DNA of 40,427 nt, taken from assembly GCA_036374175.1 (NCBI GenBank), contig DASUUH010000004.1, positions 1 to 40,427 of the forward strand, read 5' to 3'. Source of the DNA: JASLBX01 sp036374175. Lineage in GTDB: Bacteria > Actinomycetota > Actinomycetes > Jiangellales > Jiangellaceae. The notes below the pieces were generated by a model. That model worked only from the letters and a program-made list of their open reading frames with translations. It did no database searches and had not been told where the DNA came from. Positions 14,479 to 22,976 of this stretch are shown here, one piece after another. Numbering within the stretch: the first letter of the stretch is position 1; every line of letters starts with the position of its first letter. The translations under genes and the position numbers were made by a program.

Positions 14479-17241
14479 ATGGGTGCAACGGCTGAGTGGA
14501 CCAAGGAGACGGCGGTCGACTGGCGTGACGGGTTGCTCGCGACCAAGCTCCACGTTCCCCGTACGCCGCCGGACTTCCTGTCCCGCGCCCGCCTCGTCGA
14601 GCAGCTAGAAAAGGGGCTGGCGCGCGAGCTCCTGCTTGTCTGTGCACCGGCCGGATTCGGCAAGACCGTTCTGCTGGCGGAATGGAGCCAGCTGGGTAGC
14701 CGGCCGGTGGCATGGCTGTCGCTGGACGCCGCAGACAATGACCCGGTGCGGTTCTGGCGCCACGCAATTGCCGCGCTGAACCGGCTCCGGCCAGGAATCG
14801 CGGACCAGGTCGGCCCGCTGCTCGCCCGACCAGGGCTGGCATCGGTCGACGGTGTGGTGACAGCAGTGGTCAACGAGATGGCCACGGCCGACGGCGATGG
14901 CCTGCTGGTCCTCGACGACTACGACGTCATACATGCGGAGCAGGTGCACAGGTCACTGATGGTGCTGCTCGAGCACCCTCCACCGGGCCTGCATCTGGTT
15001 CTGGCGAGCCGATCCGACCCGTCGATGCCGCTGGCGCGGATGCGCGGCCGAGGCCAACTTGCGGAGCTGCGGTCCACCGACCTGCGCTTCACCCCCGAAG
15101 AGGCGGCAGCCCTGCTGCGCAGGTCGGTGGGATCCGACCTGGACGACGAAGCTGCCGCGACGTTGGCGGCCCGCAGCGAGGGATGGGCTGCCGGCTTGCA
15201 GCTCGCTGCGCTCTCGCTGCGCGGCCAGGCCAAAATCAATGAGTTCGTGACGACCTTCTCCGGTACTCACCGCTATGTGCTGGACTATCTCACCGAAGAG
15301 GTGCTCTCGGGCCAGCCCGAGCCCATTCGAACATTCCTGCTCGAGACTTCGGTGCTGGACCGACTCTGCGGCCCACTATGTGATGCGGTGACCGGACGGG
15401 CGGGCAGTCAGGCCCTGCTGGAGGCAATTGAACACTCCAATCTCCTACTCGTACCGCTGGACGAGGTACGCGGCTGGTGGCGATATCACCACCTGTTCGC
15501 CGACCTGTTGCGGGCGCGCCTCCACCAGCAGGAGCCGCTCCGGGTCCAGGAACTGCACCGAAACGCGGCCACCTGGTCAGAAGCGCACGGCCTTTCCGAC
15601 GACGCCGTCCACTACGCGTTGGCTGCAGGAGATCCGGTGTGGGCGGCACAACTGATCGAGCGTCACGCCGACGCACTTATCTTGCGGGGAGAAGTGGCGA
15701 CCGTCCGCCGGTGGCTTGCAGACTTGCCTGCCGACCTGGCCGCCTCCAGGCCACGGTTGCTGCTCGTACGGACCCTCCTGTCCCTACTGACCGGACACGT
15801 GGAGCCTGTCGAGTCACTGCTCGAACGCGCTGAACGGGTCGCCGATAGCGCCGATGATCCGTTCGAGCCGTCGGTTGGGAAGGCGGCCAGCGCACTGGCC
15901 ACCGTTCCTGCGGCGATCGCACTGGACCGCGCTCACCTGGCGGAACTCCGCGGGGACGCGGACCGTGCGATCCATTTCGGTCAGAAAGCCCTGGAATTGA
16001 TCGGCGACAGCGATTCGATGCTGGGCTCAATCGCTGCGGCCCGGCTGGCCGTGGCCTACTGGCTGGGCGGCCGTCTCGGAGATGCTGAGCGTGGACTGTC
16101 CGCGAGCATCGACGGCTGGCAGGCAGCCGGCGAGCGTTACCTGGCGGTGCGCGGTTGCTCCTACCTTGGCCTCGTCCACCGCGCCCAGGGCCGTCTGGAT
16201 GCCGCGCTCATGACCTACCAACGCGCGCTCGAGATCGCCACGCCCCAGGCTGGCCCAGCCTTGCCCGCCGCGGGTGCGGCGCACGTCGGCATCGCCGAGA
16301 TCACATACCAGCGAAACGAACTCGATGTTGCGATGCAACACGTTGCCGAGGGTATCGAGACCTGCCGGCAGCTGCCGTTCACTCAGCCGCTCGCGATGGG
16401 TCTGGTCACGTTGGCATGGATCCGTCAGGCGACGGGGGATGCGGACGGTGCCTTGGATGCGGTCTCCGAGGCCGAGCAGGTGCCGGCGAGTCCGGACCTC
16501 GCGGACGTACTCAACCCCGTGCCGGTGCAACGTGCCCGACTGCTGCTGAGCCAGGGCAACGTCCCGGCGGTCGCGGAATGGATCGAGGAGCGCGGCGTCA
16601 GCGTGGACGACGAGCTCAACTATCCACGGGAGCCGGCGTATCTGCTACTTGTGCGCATGCTCCTGGCCACGGGAGCGGCTAACGAGGCGCTTCACTTGCT
16701 GGGGCGGCTGCACGCTGATGCGGCCGCCCACAACCGAGTCGGCAGCCTCATTGAGATCAATGCGCTGCGCGCCGTGGCGTTAGCGGCCGTCGGGAACGAT
16801 GCGGACGGCGTGGAAAGTCTGGCCACGGCGCTCACACTCTCCTATCGGCAGCGCCACATAAGGGTCTTCGTCGACGAAGGTGCGCCTATGCGCGCTCTGC
16901 TCGGCCCGCTCGTCGCGGCCCAATCCGATGAGCACGCCATTGCCGGTCGCCTCCCGATGAGCTGCCTCGCTCGGCTGGCAAAGGCATTCGACACGGGTGG
17001 AGATCGGACCCAGACGCCGAGGACCTCCATCGTTCCTGGACTAATCGTCCCCCTGAGCGACCGTGAACTAGAAGTGCTGCACCTGCTGGCAGCCGGCAAA
17101 CAGAACCGCGAGATCGCCGACGAGCTTTACGTGACGCGAGACACGGTCAAGAAGCACATCACCCACATCCTCGACAAGCTCGGCGTCGCCAATCGTACGC
17201 AGGCAGCGACGCGCGCCCGGGAGCTCGGTCTGCTCGTCTAA
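14479..17241 (+). CDS. LAL-type (MalT-like) LuxR-family transcriptional regulator
   Basis: About 920 residues, the usual size for large ATP-binding LuxR regulators. Walker A is APAGFGKT (56-63) and Walker B is LLVLDDYD (142-149), followed by LASRSDP, all typical of the MalT-type STAND ATPase module. A long helical, TPR-like region (about 350-800) with repeated A/L helices should bind the inducer or partner proteins. The C-terminal 62 residues are the LuxR helix-turn-helix (LSDRELEVLHLLAAGKQNRE, then DELYVTRDTVKKHITHILDK). ATG 14479 is chosen, but no good ribosome site precedes it; an in-frame TTG at 14464 is the alternative. MalT-type proteins activate from short direct repeats next to -35, which is exactly what promoter modules A-F contain. 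Confidence 0.93.
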   Translation: MGATAEWTKETAVDWRDGLLATKLHVPRTPPDFLSRARLVEQLEKGLARELLLVCAPAGFGKTVLLAEWSQLGSRPVAWLSLDAADNDPVRFWRHAIAALNRLRPGIADQVGPLLARPGLASVDGVVTAVVNEMATADGDGLLVLDDYDVIHAEQVHRSLMVLLEHPPPGLHLVLASRSDPSMPLARMRGRGQLAELRSTDLRFTPEEAAALLRRSVGSDLDDEAAATLAARSEGWAAGLQLAALSLRGQAKINEFVTTFSGTHRYVLDYLTEEVLSGQPEPIRTFLLETSVLDRLCGPLCDAVTGRAGSQALLEAIEHSNLLLVPLDEVRGWWRYHHLFADLLRARLHQQEPLRVQELHRNAATWSEAHGLSDDAVHYALAAGDPVWAAQLIERHADALILRGEVATVRRWLADLPADLAASRPRLLLVRTLLSLLTGHVEPVESLLERAERVADSADDPFEPSVGKAASALATVPAAIALDRAHLAELRGDADRAIHFGQKALELIGDSDSMLGSIAAARLAVAYWLGGRLGDAERGLSASIDGWQAAGERYLAVRGCSYLGLVHRAQGRLDAALMTYQRALEIATPQAGPALPAAGAAHVGIAEITYQRNELDVAMQHVAEGIETCRQLPFTQPLAMGLVTLAWIRQATGDADGALDAVSEAEQVPASPDLADVLNPVPVQRARLLLSQGNVPAVAEWIEERGVSVDDELNYPREPAYLLLVRMLLATGAANEALHLLGRLHADAAAHNRVGSLIEINALRAVALAAVGNDADGVESLATALTLSYRQRHIRVFVDEGAPMRALLGPLVAAQSDEHAIAGRLPMSCLARLAKAFDTGGDRTQTPRTSIVPGLIVPLSDRELEVLHLLAAGKQNREIADELYVTRDTVKKHITHILDKLGVANRTQAATRARELGLLV

Positions 17242-17270
17242 CGCACCGGGTGGCGCCGGCCCTGGTTCCA

Positions 17271-19451
17271 CTAGGTCGGCGAACCGATTTCGGCCAGCTC
17301 TCGGGCCGGTGTGGCGGGAAGGGCGGATTCGTGAATACCGAACCGTCGATAGATGCGGGCAAGTGGCCCGGGAGCCCACCAGCTCCAGCGCCCAAGCAGG
17401 CGCATGGTGGCTGGAACCAGCAACATCCTGACCAGAGTCGCGTCCACGACGATCGCGGTGATCATGCCGACACCGATCATCTTGGCGAAGGTGACCTGGC
17501 CGGTGGTGAAACCTGCCACCACCACGATCAGCAGCAGCGCGGCGGCAGTGATGATCTTCCCAGTCCGTTGTACGCCCACAGCGACGGCTGCCCTGCTGTC
17601 ACCGGTGGCATCCCAAGCTTCCCGAACCCGGGACAGCAGGAAGACCTCGTAGTCGGTGGCGAGCCCGAACAGGACCGCGAGGATCAGAATCGGAATGGTC
17701 GGCTCGAGGAAGCCGGTCGGAGTGAATCCGAGCCAGTCGGCGAGGTGGCCGTCCTGGAAGATCCACACCAGCACGCCGAACGATGTGCCGATCGAGACCA
17801 GGTTCATGAGCACAGCCTTGATCGGTAGCAACACGGACCCGAATGCGAGGAAGAGCAGCAGCATCGTTGCCGCGGCCATGATCGCCGCCATCAGCGGGAG
17901 CCGCTCGCCCAAACTGTCCAGACGGTCGACGTCGGCGGCGGAACGCCCACCGACGAGCACCTCAGTGCCGGTCGGCGTGGGCAGGGCGCGAATCCCACGC
18001 ACTGCGTCGTATGCCTGGTCACCGGTGCGCGCGCCCTCGTAGCTGGCGGTGATCAAGGTGCTCTCGCCTCGACTGGCGGTGATCTCGGCTGCGATGACTC
18101 CTGGCACCGCCTCGACCTCGGTGAGCAGCTCACTGGCCTGTTCGGGCGAAGCACCGGAGACGAATGTCTCAATGGGCGCAGCCGTGCCGCCGGGGAAATC
18201 CGCGGCGATTCGCTCGGTGACCACCCGGGCCTCGGAGTCCGCAGGCATCACGCGTTCGTCGACGCCGCCGAACTCGGCGTGTGCGAAGGGCGTGGCGAGT
18301 GCTGTGAGCGCCACCAAGACGGTCGTGAGGTAGAGCACCGGGCGACGCATCACACCGTGCGTCAGCCGAGCCCAGCCGCCCTGGTCCTCCCGCGCCGGTT
18401 GCTCCGCCGTGCGACGACGTCGGCGTGGCAGTGGCACCCGCAAAGCGTTGATCTTCGGTCCGAGCACGGCCAGCAAGGCAGGCAGCACGGTGAGCGAGCC
18501 GAGCATCGCCACGAGGACGGCCGCCATGCCCCCCATGCCCATCGAACGAAGGAACACCTGCGGGAAGATCAGCAGACTGGCGAGCGCGGACACGATGGTG
18601 ATTCCGGAGACGAGCACAGTGCGCCCCGCAGTGATCACGGTCCGCGCGACGGCCTGCGATGTGGAATGTCCGGCCGCCAGCTCTTCCCGGAAACGGCTGA
18701 CCACCAGGAGCGAGTAGTCGATCGCCATCCCGAGGCCGAGCAGCGTGATGGTGTTCACAGCGAACGTGGAGACGTCCGTGACGGTTGTCAGCAGTCGAGT
18801 CGCGGTGAATGCGCCGAGGATGGCCAGCACACCAATCAGCAGCGGCATCAAGGCCGCGACCACGCCGCGAAAGACGAAGACCAACAGGATCAACACCAGG
18901 GGCATGGCCAACGTCTCGCCGCGTACGATGTCGCGCTCGGTCAGCTCGTCCGTGGTGACCTGAAACGCGACCAGGCCACCCACGTCTGTGGTCAAACCGG
19001 GCGCGGCCAGGGCCGGCGCAAGGGCGTCGTAGTCGGCGCGTTTGTCGTTGTCGTCGGTCGCGCTGAGCGTGATCGCGGCGTACGTGGCGTGCTGGTCGGT
19101 CGACACCATGGCCGGGGCCTGGGTGTCGTAGTAGGTAACGGCGCTGGCGACCTCCGACCGATCGCGCAGGCCCTCGATCGTCGAGGTCACGGACTCCCGG
19201 AAACCCTGGTCATCGACGGTGGCAGTCTCGCTGGAGTAGAGAACGACGAGATCGACGTCCCGGTCGCCCAGGTCAGCAGCGATCCTTTCGGCCGCCTGCA
19301 TTGACTCGCTGTCGGGATCGTCGAAGCCGCCACTGGTCAGGGAGGCGAAGACTCCGCTTCCCCAGCCAACGCCGGTGAGCGCAATCACCAAGCCCGCGGC
19401 CAAGACGGACCAGCGCAGCTTGACGACGGCGCGTGCCCAGCCCTTCAGCAT
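17271..19451 (-). CDS. MMPL-family RND transporter 2
   Basis: 726 residues from ATG 19451; the frame is open to a TTG at 19493, but the protein begins naturally with MLKGWARAVVKLRW before the first TM helix. Signatures: GLGMAIDYSLLVVSRFREE in the first half and FGLATDYEVFLLSRVREAW in the second, with two RND-type TM bundles. It is related to, but clearly diverged from, MMPL1. It lies downstream of tetR2 on the same strand, and the intervening region has a 24-bp palindrome suited to TetR2. It converges with the LAL gene, with 29 bp between stops. The cargo is unknown. Confidence 0.92.
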   Translation of the reverse strand: MLKGWARAVVKLRWSVLAAGLVIALTGVGWGSGVFASLTSGGFDDPDSESMQAAERIAADLGDRDVDLVVLYSSETATVDDQGFRESVTSTIEGLRDRSEVASAVTYYDTQAPAMVSTDQHATYAAITLSATDDNDKRADYDALAPALAAPGLTTDVGGLVAFQVTTDELTERDIVRGETLAMPLVLILLVFVFRGVVAALMPLLIGVLAILGAFTATRLLTTVTDVSTFAVNTITLLGLGMAIDYSLLVVSRFREELAAGHSTSQAVARTVITAGRTVLVSGITIVSALASLLIFPQVFLRSMGMGGMAAVLVAMLGSLTVLPALLAVLGPKINALRVPLPRRRRRTAEQPAREDQGGWARLTHGVMRRPVLYLTTVLVALTALATPFAHAEFGGVDERVMPADSEARVVTERIAADFPGGTAAPIETFVSGASPEQASELLTEVEAVPGVIAAEITASRGESTLITASYEGARTGDQAYDAVRGIRALPTPTGTEVLVGGRSAADVDRLDSLGERLPLMAAIMAAATMLLLFLAFGSVLLPIKAVLMNLVSIGTSFGVLVWIFQDGHLADWLGFTPTGFLEPTIPILILAVLFGLATDYEVFLLSRVREAWDATGDSRAAVAVGVQRTGKIITAAALLLIVVVAGFTTGQVTFAKMIGVGMITAIVVDATLVRMLLVPATMRLLGRWSWWAPGPLARIYRRFGIHESALPATPARELAEIGSPT

Positions 19452-19564
19452 CGCCACCACCCACTCGGGGATGGGATGGATTCGGCGACGCAACGTTCAG
19501 GCGATCGATCGTCGGGACGGCGTGCTTCGTCGCATCCCGGGCAGCGGTTGGTCGTATAACTCAT
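19445..19564 (-). CDS. Possible 39-aa leader ORF overlapping the MMPL2 start
   Basis: From ATG 19564 a 39-codon frame runs through the MMPL2 leader and ends in TGA at 19447-19445, overlapping MMPL2's ATG (19451) by a few bases in another frame. It contains a CPGC dicysteine near residue 8. A GGAG lies about 14 bases before the ATG, which is far for a ribosome site. It could be chance in GC-rich DNA, or a translationally coupled leader. Confidence 0.25.
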   Translation of the reverse strand: MSYTTNRCPGCDEARRPDDRSPERCVAESIPSPSGWWRC

Positions 19565-19580
19565 GACGGCGATTCTCCAT

Positions 19581-19604
19581 AACTCGTACAGTGACGTACG
19601 AGTT
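19581..19604. promoter_or_regulatory. 24-bp TetR2 operator at the MMPL2 promoter
   Basis: AACTCGTAC (19581-19589) and GTACGAGTT (19596-19604) are perfect 9-bp arms around a 6-bp centre, about 130 bp before the MMPL2 start. On the minus strand TACTGT (19610-19605 region) next to it is a -10 candidate. Related half-sites AACCCGTACA (minus strand, 19650-19641) and AACCTGTACA (minus strand, 20322-20313) flank the tetR2 gene on both sides. Confidence 0.78.
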
Positions 19605-19686
19605 ACAGTAGAACAGGCGTGAGCCTAAATCAAACACACATGTACGGGTTACTGAATGAAGGACTGCGGCCTGTGGGCGCGGCGGC

Positions 19687-20277
19687 TCACATGTGGCTGG
19701 TTGGCGCGAAGGCGGCCTGAAGGGTCGCGCTGATCACACGCGGCGCGTCCTCGTCGGTGAGACGTCCGGCATTGACTTCGTCCGCAGCGGTATGTACGAC
19801 GCTGTGGAACAGGGCCACCATCCACTCCACGGATAGGTCGCTCCGGAACGATCCCTCATCGCGCCCGCGTGCGATCAGGCCAGAGATGCGGCGGAGCGGT
19901 CGCTCGTGCGTCGCCCGTATTCGCTCTTGCGGCATCGATCGCTGGGCCGCAATCAGAAGCGATCGGAACTGATCCACGATGTGCCAGCTGGATGCGATCA
20001 GGCGGTCGAGCGCCGCACGTGGATCACCGCTCAGGTCGACGGCCTCCAGCGCATGGTCTGAGTCCTCCAGAGTGCGGGCGAACACAGCGTCGACCAACTC
20101 GGCCCGTGACGAGAAGTGGCCGTAAAGGGTCACCCGACCCACCCCCGCGCGCTTGGCGATCTCGCCGACGTTGACGTCGGGATCCTCGACCAAGCAGTCG
20201 CGGGCCGCCTCCAGGATGGCCGCGATGTTGCGCTGGGCGTCGGCGCGCTTGGCGCGCTCGGCCGTAGGGCTACTCAT
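19687..20277 (-). CDS. TetR-family regulator (TetR2)
   Basis: 196 residues from ATG 20277, preceded by GAGAGAG; the longer open frame upstream crosses the promoter. The helix-turn-helix reads VNVGEIAKRAGVGRVTLYGHFSSRAELVDAVF, typical of TetR proteins. The C-terminal helices should bind ligand and dimerise. The gene is divergent from the DHA2 exporter (114 bp gap) and upstream of MMPL2 on the same strand, so it could control two efflux systems. The operator candidates are the AACTCGTAC palindrome and the AACCTGTACA half-site in its own promoter. Confidence 0.9.
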   Translation of the reverse strand: MSSPTAERAKRADAQRNIAAILEAARDCLVEDPDVNVGEIAKRAGVGRVTLYGHFSSRAELVDAVFARTLEDSDHALEAVDLSGDPRAALDRLIASSWHIVDQFRSLLIAAQRSMPQERIRATHERPLRRISGLIARGRDEGSFRSDLSVEWMVALFHSVVHTAADEVNAGRLTDEDAPRVISATLQAAFAPTSHM

Positions 20278-20312
20278 CGGGCCTACTCTCTCACCATTTT
20301 GTTGAACGTGCG

Positions 20313-20322
20313 TGTACAGGTT
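20313..20322 (-). promoter_or_regulatory. TetR2 half-site between tetR2 and the DHA2 exporter
   Basis: AACCTGTACA on the minus strand matches one arm of the 24-bp operator at 19581-19604 with one change. It is 36 bp upstream of the tetR2 start. A second, unrelated weak palindrome, GAAC-AGAGAT-GTTC (20342-20355), lies on the exporter side. Confidence 0.5.
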
Positions 20323-20390
20323 ATGGTAGCAACCGGAACCTGAACAGAGATGTTCGAATTGTTCGCATCGAGGAGTTAGGGAGCCTCCGC

Positions 20391-21815
20391 ATGACAGCAC
20401 ACACCGCAACGGCGGCCGAGGAGTTGATCCGCCCAGACCCGAAGCGCTGGCGCGCGCTGGCGCTGCTTAGCGTCGCGCAATTCATGCTCATCCTCGACAT
20501 CACCGTCGTCACGATCGCCCTGCCCAGCATCGGTGTCGATCTCGGCCTCAGCCGCGCGACGCTCACGTGGGTGGTCACCGCGTACACGCTGATGTTCGGC
20601 GGCCTGATGCTCCTCGGCGGCCGCTCCGCGGACATATTCGGCGCCCGGCGGCTCGTCCTGACCGGACTGACGATCTTCACGGCGTCCTCACTCGTGGCCG
20701 GCCTGTCCGTCAATGCGGAGATGCTCATCGGTGGCCGGATCGGCCAGGGCATCGGCGCCGCCCTGCTCTCGCCGGCTGCGCTGTCCATCGTCACGACGAC
20801 CTTCCACGGCACCGAACGCAACAAGGCGCTGGGAGTCTGGGGCGCCCTGGGTGGCACCGGCGCAGCCGTAGGCGTGTTGCTCGGCGGATTGATCACGGCC
20901 GGTCCGGGCTGGGAGTGGATCTTCTACATCAACGTCCCGATCGGGCTCGCCGTGCTCGCCGCCCTGCCTTCCGTCGTCCGCACGCATCGCGCGCACCTCG
21001 CGCCCCGTCGGATCGACCTGCCGGGGGCAGCAACAGTGACCCTGGCGACCGCCGCTGCGATCTACGGACTCATCAACGCCGGCGACTACGGCTGGGCCGC
21101 CACTTCCACGCTCGTGCCACTGGTACTCGCCGCGGTGTTGTACGGCGGCTTCGTCGTCATCGAACGAGCCGTCCGCTCACCTCTGGTGAACCTGCAGATC
21201 CTGGCGCGGCGCCGCGTCGTGGCAGGCGCCTTCCTGATGCTCGTTGCGACCGGTCTGCTGATCGCCAGCTTCTTCGTCGGCTCGTTCTACCTGCAGCACC
21301 TGCGTGGGTACGGCGCCCTGACAACCGGTCTGCTCTTTCTACCGGTGGCGGTGGGCACGATCATCGGTGCGCACTCGGCCAGCCGTGCGGTAGGCCGCAT
21401 CGGCCCACGCCACGTCGCGGGCTCGGCATTGGCTACCGCAGCGATCGGTGCCATTGTTCCGGCGATCTGGAGCGCACCGGCCACGGTCGTTCTGGGAATC
21501 AGCATTGCAGCAGCGGGGTTGGGCGCTACCTTCGTCGCCGCCACTACCACGGCCCTGTCCGACGTCCAGCAATACGAGGCCGGTGTTACCTCAGGTGTTC
21601 TCAACACATTCCACGAGATCGGTGGTGCTGTGGGAGTCGCGGTCATCTCCACCATCGCCGCCGCCAGCCTCACAGCCCAAGGCACCGTCGCGACGACCGG
21701 ATTCACGAACGCCTTCGCGTTCAGCGCCATCACCGCTGCGCTGGCGGCGCTCGCGGCGTTGGTCGTAGTCCCTGCGGGCCGCATGTCAGTCAGCGCGCAC
21801 GTGGGCATCCACTAG
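20391..21815 (+). CDS. DHA2-family MFS drug:proton antiporter (14 TM)
   Basis: 474 residues with about 14 predicted TM helices. Family motifs: LDITVVTIALPSIG in TM1, GGRSADIFGARRL (loop 2-3 motif A), RIGQGIGAALLSPAALSI, and the antiporter motif C region GALGGTGAAVGVLLGG. This matches DHA2 multidrug exporters of actinobacteria, which expel lipophilic cations or antibiotics in exchange for protons. ATG 20391 follows GGGAG. It is divergent from tetR2, a common arrangement for inducible efflux. Specificity cannot be deduced. Confidence 0.92.
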   Translation: MTAHTATAAEELIRPDPKRWRALALLSVAQFMLILDITVVTIALPSIGVDLGLSRATLTWVVTAYTLMFGGLMLLGGRSADIFGARRLVLTGLTIFTASSLVAGLSVNAEMLIGGRIGQGIGAALLSPAALSIVTTTFHGTERNKALGVWGALGGTGAAVGVLLGGLITAGPGWEWIFYINVPIGLAVLAALPSVVRTHRAHLAPRRIDLPGAATVTLATAAAIYGLINAGDYGWAATSTLVPLVLAAVLYGGFVVIERAVRSPLVNLQILARRRVVAGAFLMLVATGLLIASFFVGSFYLQHLRGYGALTTGLLFLPVAVGTIIGAHSASRAVGRIGPRHVAGSALATAAIGAIVPAIWSAPATVVLGISIAAAGLGATFVAATTTALSDVQQYEAGVTSGVLNTFHEIGGAVGVAVISTIAAASLTAQGTVATTGFTNAFAFSAITAALAALAALVVVPAGRMSVSAHVGIH

Positions 21816-22027
21816 CGAGCTCGCCTGTCATCCCCTGAACGTTGTCTCCACCGACCCCGCTCGTGGATCCGTCCGCGGCCTCGCCCTCCACGGGGAGGAC
21901 ATCATCATGTTCGGACCAGAGCGTGCGCGTCGCCAGCCGCATGCCCTGAGCCGCCGTTGCCGTCACCCGAACGTGGTACGCCTCTCGAGTACTCCGCCAG
22001 GCGGTCATACAGTCTGGCTGCGAAGAC
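21816..22027. other. Intergenic stretch without a supported gene
   Basis: About 210 bp between the DHA2 exporter stop and promoter module F. Open frames exist on the minus strand, but none has a ribosome site or recognisable product. No clear terminator hairpin was seen. Confidence 0.4.
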
Positions 22028-22083
22028 TCCACCGACCTGTTCCACCTTAGCGTGACGCCTCCTCACTGCCGGATTCGTACGTT
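22028..22083 (+). promoter_or_regulatory. Promoter module F (double TCCACC repeat), plus-strand copy
   Basis: Plus-strand order: TCCACC (22028-22033), 7 bp, TCCACCTT (22041-22048), 3 bp, GTGACGCC (22052-22059), 15 bp, TCGTACGTT (22075-22083). The -10 is TACGTT (22078-22083) at the position of TAGCGT in the other copies. The repeat period is 13 instead of 12. It is the only copy on the plus strand, and a start codon lies 7 nt after the -10, implying a leaderless transcript. Confidence 0.68.
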
Positions 22084-22089
22084 GACGCT

Positions 22090-22125
22090 ATGACCAGCAA
22101 CAACGCCACCGTAGAGGCGCCATGA
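22090..22125 (+). CDS. Possible leaderless 11-aa leader peptide
   Basis: ATG 22090 is 7 nt downstream of the module F -10 box, where transcription would begin. It encodes MTSNNATVEAP and stops in a TGA that overlaps the next ATG (ATGA at 22122-22125). Leaderless translation followed by coupled re-initiation is the simplest reading, since the next gene lacks a ribosome site. The order could also be coincidental. Confidence 0.4.
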   Translation: MTSNNATVEAP

Positions 22126-22409
22126 CCAGGTGCCAGGGTCGTGCCGACTGGGCACGGGCGGTTCCTCAAGGTGAGGACGACGCCCTGAGTCACCAGGAGT
22201 GGCCGGATCGTCTTACCGTCACGCGCAGCAGCGGCGTTGACTTCTATTACGAGCAGTACCGGCGTTTACTGGTCCGTGAAGAGTCATTGCTCAAGGAGCG
22301 TGACTCGCTACGCCAGGAGAATGTCGCATTGCGGTCCCGGCTGAGTAACATCGCGTCATTACTGCACGGCAAGGGGGAGCGGGCGTCCCCCGTCAGTCTC
22401 GTGAGCTGA
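22122..22409 (+). CDS. Small coiled-coil protein of unknown function (95 aa)
   Basis: 95 residues. The N-terminal half is polar and unremarkable. Residues about 46-85 form a strongly predicted coiled coil (YYEQYRRLLVREESLLKERD, then SLRQENVALRSRLSNIASLL) with leucines at heptad spacing and Q-E-N core positions, resembling a leucine zipper. There is no signal peptide. No family was recognised. No Shine-Dalgarno sequence precedes ATG 22122, so coupling to the preceding 11-codon frame is likely, or the true start is internal. Being under module F makes it a candidate regulon member, perhaps a small dimerising adaptor. Confidence 0.55.
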   Translation: MTRCQGRADWARAVPQGEDDALSHQEWPDRLTVTRSSGVDFYYEQYRRLLVREESLLKERDSLRQENVALRSRLSNIASLLHGKGERASPVSLVS

Positions 22410-22635
22410 AGACCCCCGGCGGGCTCTCGCGCGCCGCTTGTACCGGCACTCACGCTGGTGGACCCGCTCGAACCGTGCCTGTCGCGTCGGCCCTAACAGC
22501 GGAAGACCCTATTCGAACCCCGACCTACTTCCACGCCTGTGCCGCCGACGGTTCATCTGTGGCCCCGACGGACACGCAAGGTGTATCCCGCAGCCACCAG
22601 CTGTGGAAGGTCTCCGGCGGTTGTTTTTGGTTCGA
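22410..22635. other. Intergenic stretch without a supported gene
   Basis: About 225 bp between the coiled-coil gene and the GNAT remnant. Overlapping open frames occur on both strands, but none has codon or motif support. It is continuous with the eroded region up to the tRNA-Lys gene. Confidence 0.4.
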
Positions 22636-22766
22636 GCTCCGTGCTAGATGTTCCATCAGCAGCCCGTCGCGCCAGGTTCCCTCCGGGGAGCGCCAGTGTT
22701 CGCGCATCCGGCCAACCACGCGGAAGCCGATCTTCTCATAGGCGCGGATCGCCGGTGTGTTGTGGT
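22636..22766 (-). pseudogene. C-terminal remnant of a GNAT acetyltransferase
   Basis: The minus strand encodes DHNTPAIRAYEKIGFRVVG followed by RMREHWRSPEGTWRDGLLMEHLA, the C-terminal motif B region of GNAT N-acetyltransferases (N-x-x-A-I-x-x-Y-E-K-x-G-F, then W-R-D-x-L-L-M). The preceding acetyl-CoA-binding half (motif A) is absent; upstream sequence in this frame is proline/arginine noise. It is therefore a gene fragment. Substrate class cannot be assigned, although the ending resembles 6'-acetyltransferase-like members. Confidence 0.7.
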
Positions 22767-22976
22767 CCTGCTGGGTGGTGCGCTGCTTGCTCCCCGGGCG
22801 CTTCGGCGGCGGGATCGCAGGTGGGTGCGTGCCCACGTGCGAGCCGCTGCAGGGACGGCCGCCGTCGGTGGGTTGGATGTCGCGCAGTCGCCGGTGGATT
22901 CGTCCCCGCCCATTCTGGTGGTGCGGATGGAGCCGCACGCTGACCGCGGTACGCAGGTCCTCGAGGAGGTGGACCA

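Noticed and set aside
21790..22032. 80-codon minus-strand frame between the DHA2 exporter and module F
   Set aside because: No ribosome site, no recognisable product, and it overlaps the exporter end; it looks like a GC-rich chance frame.
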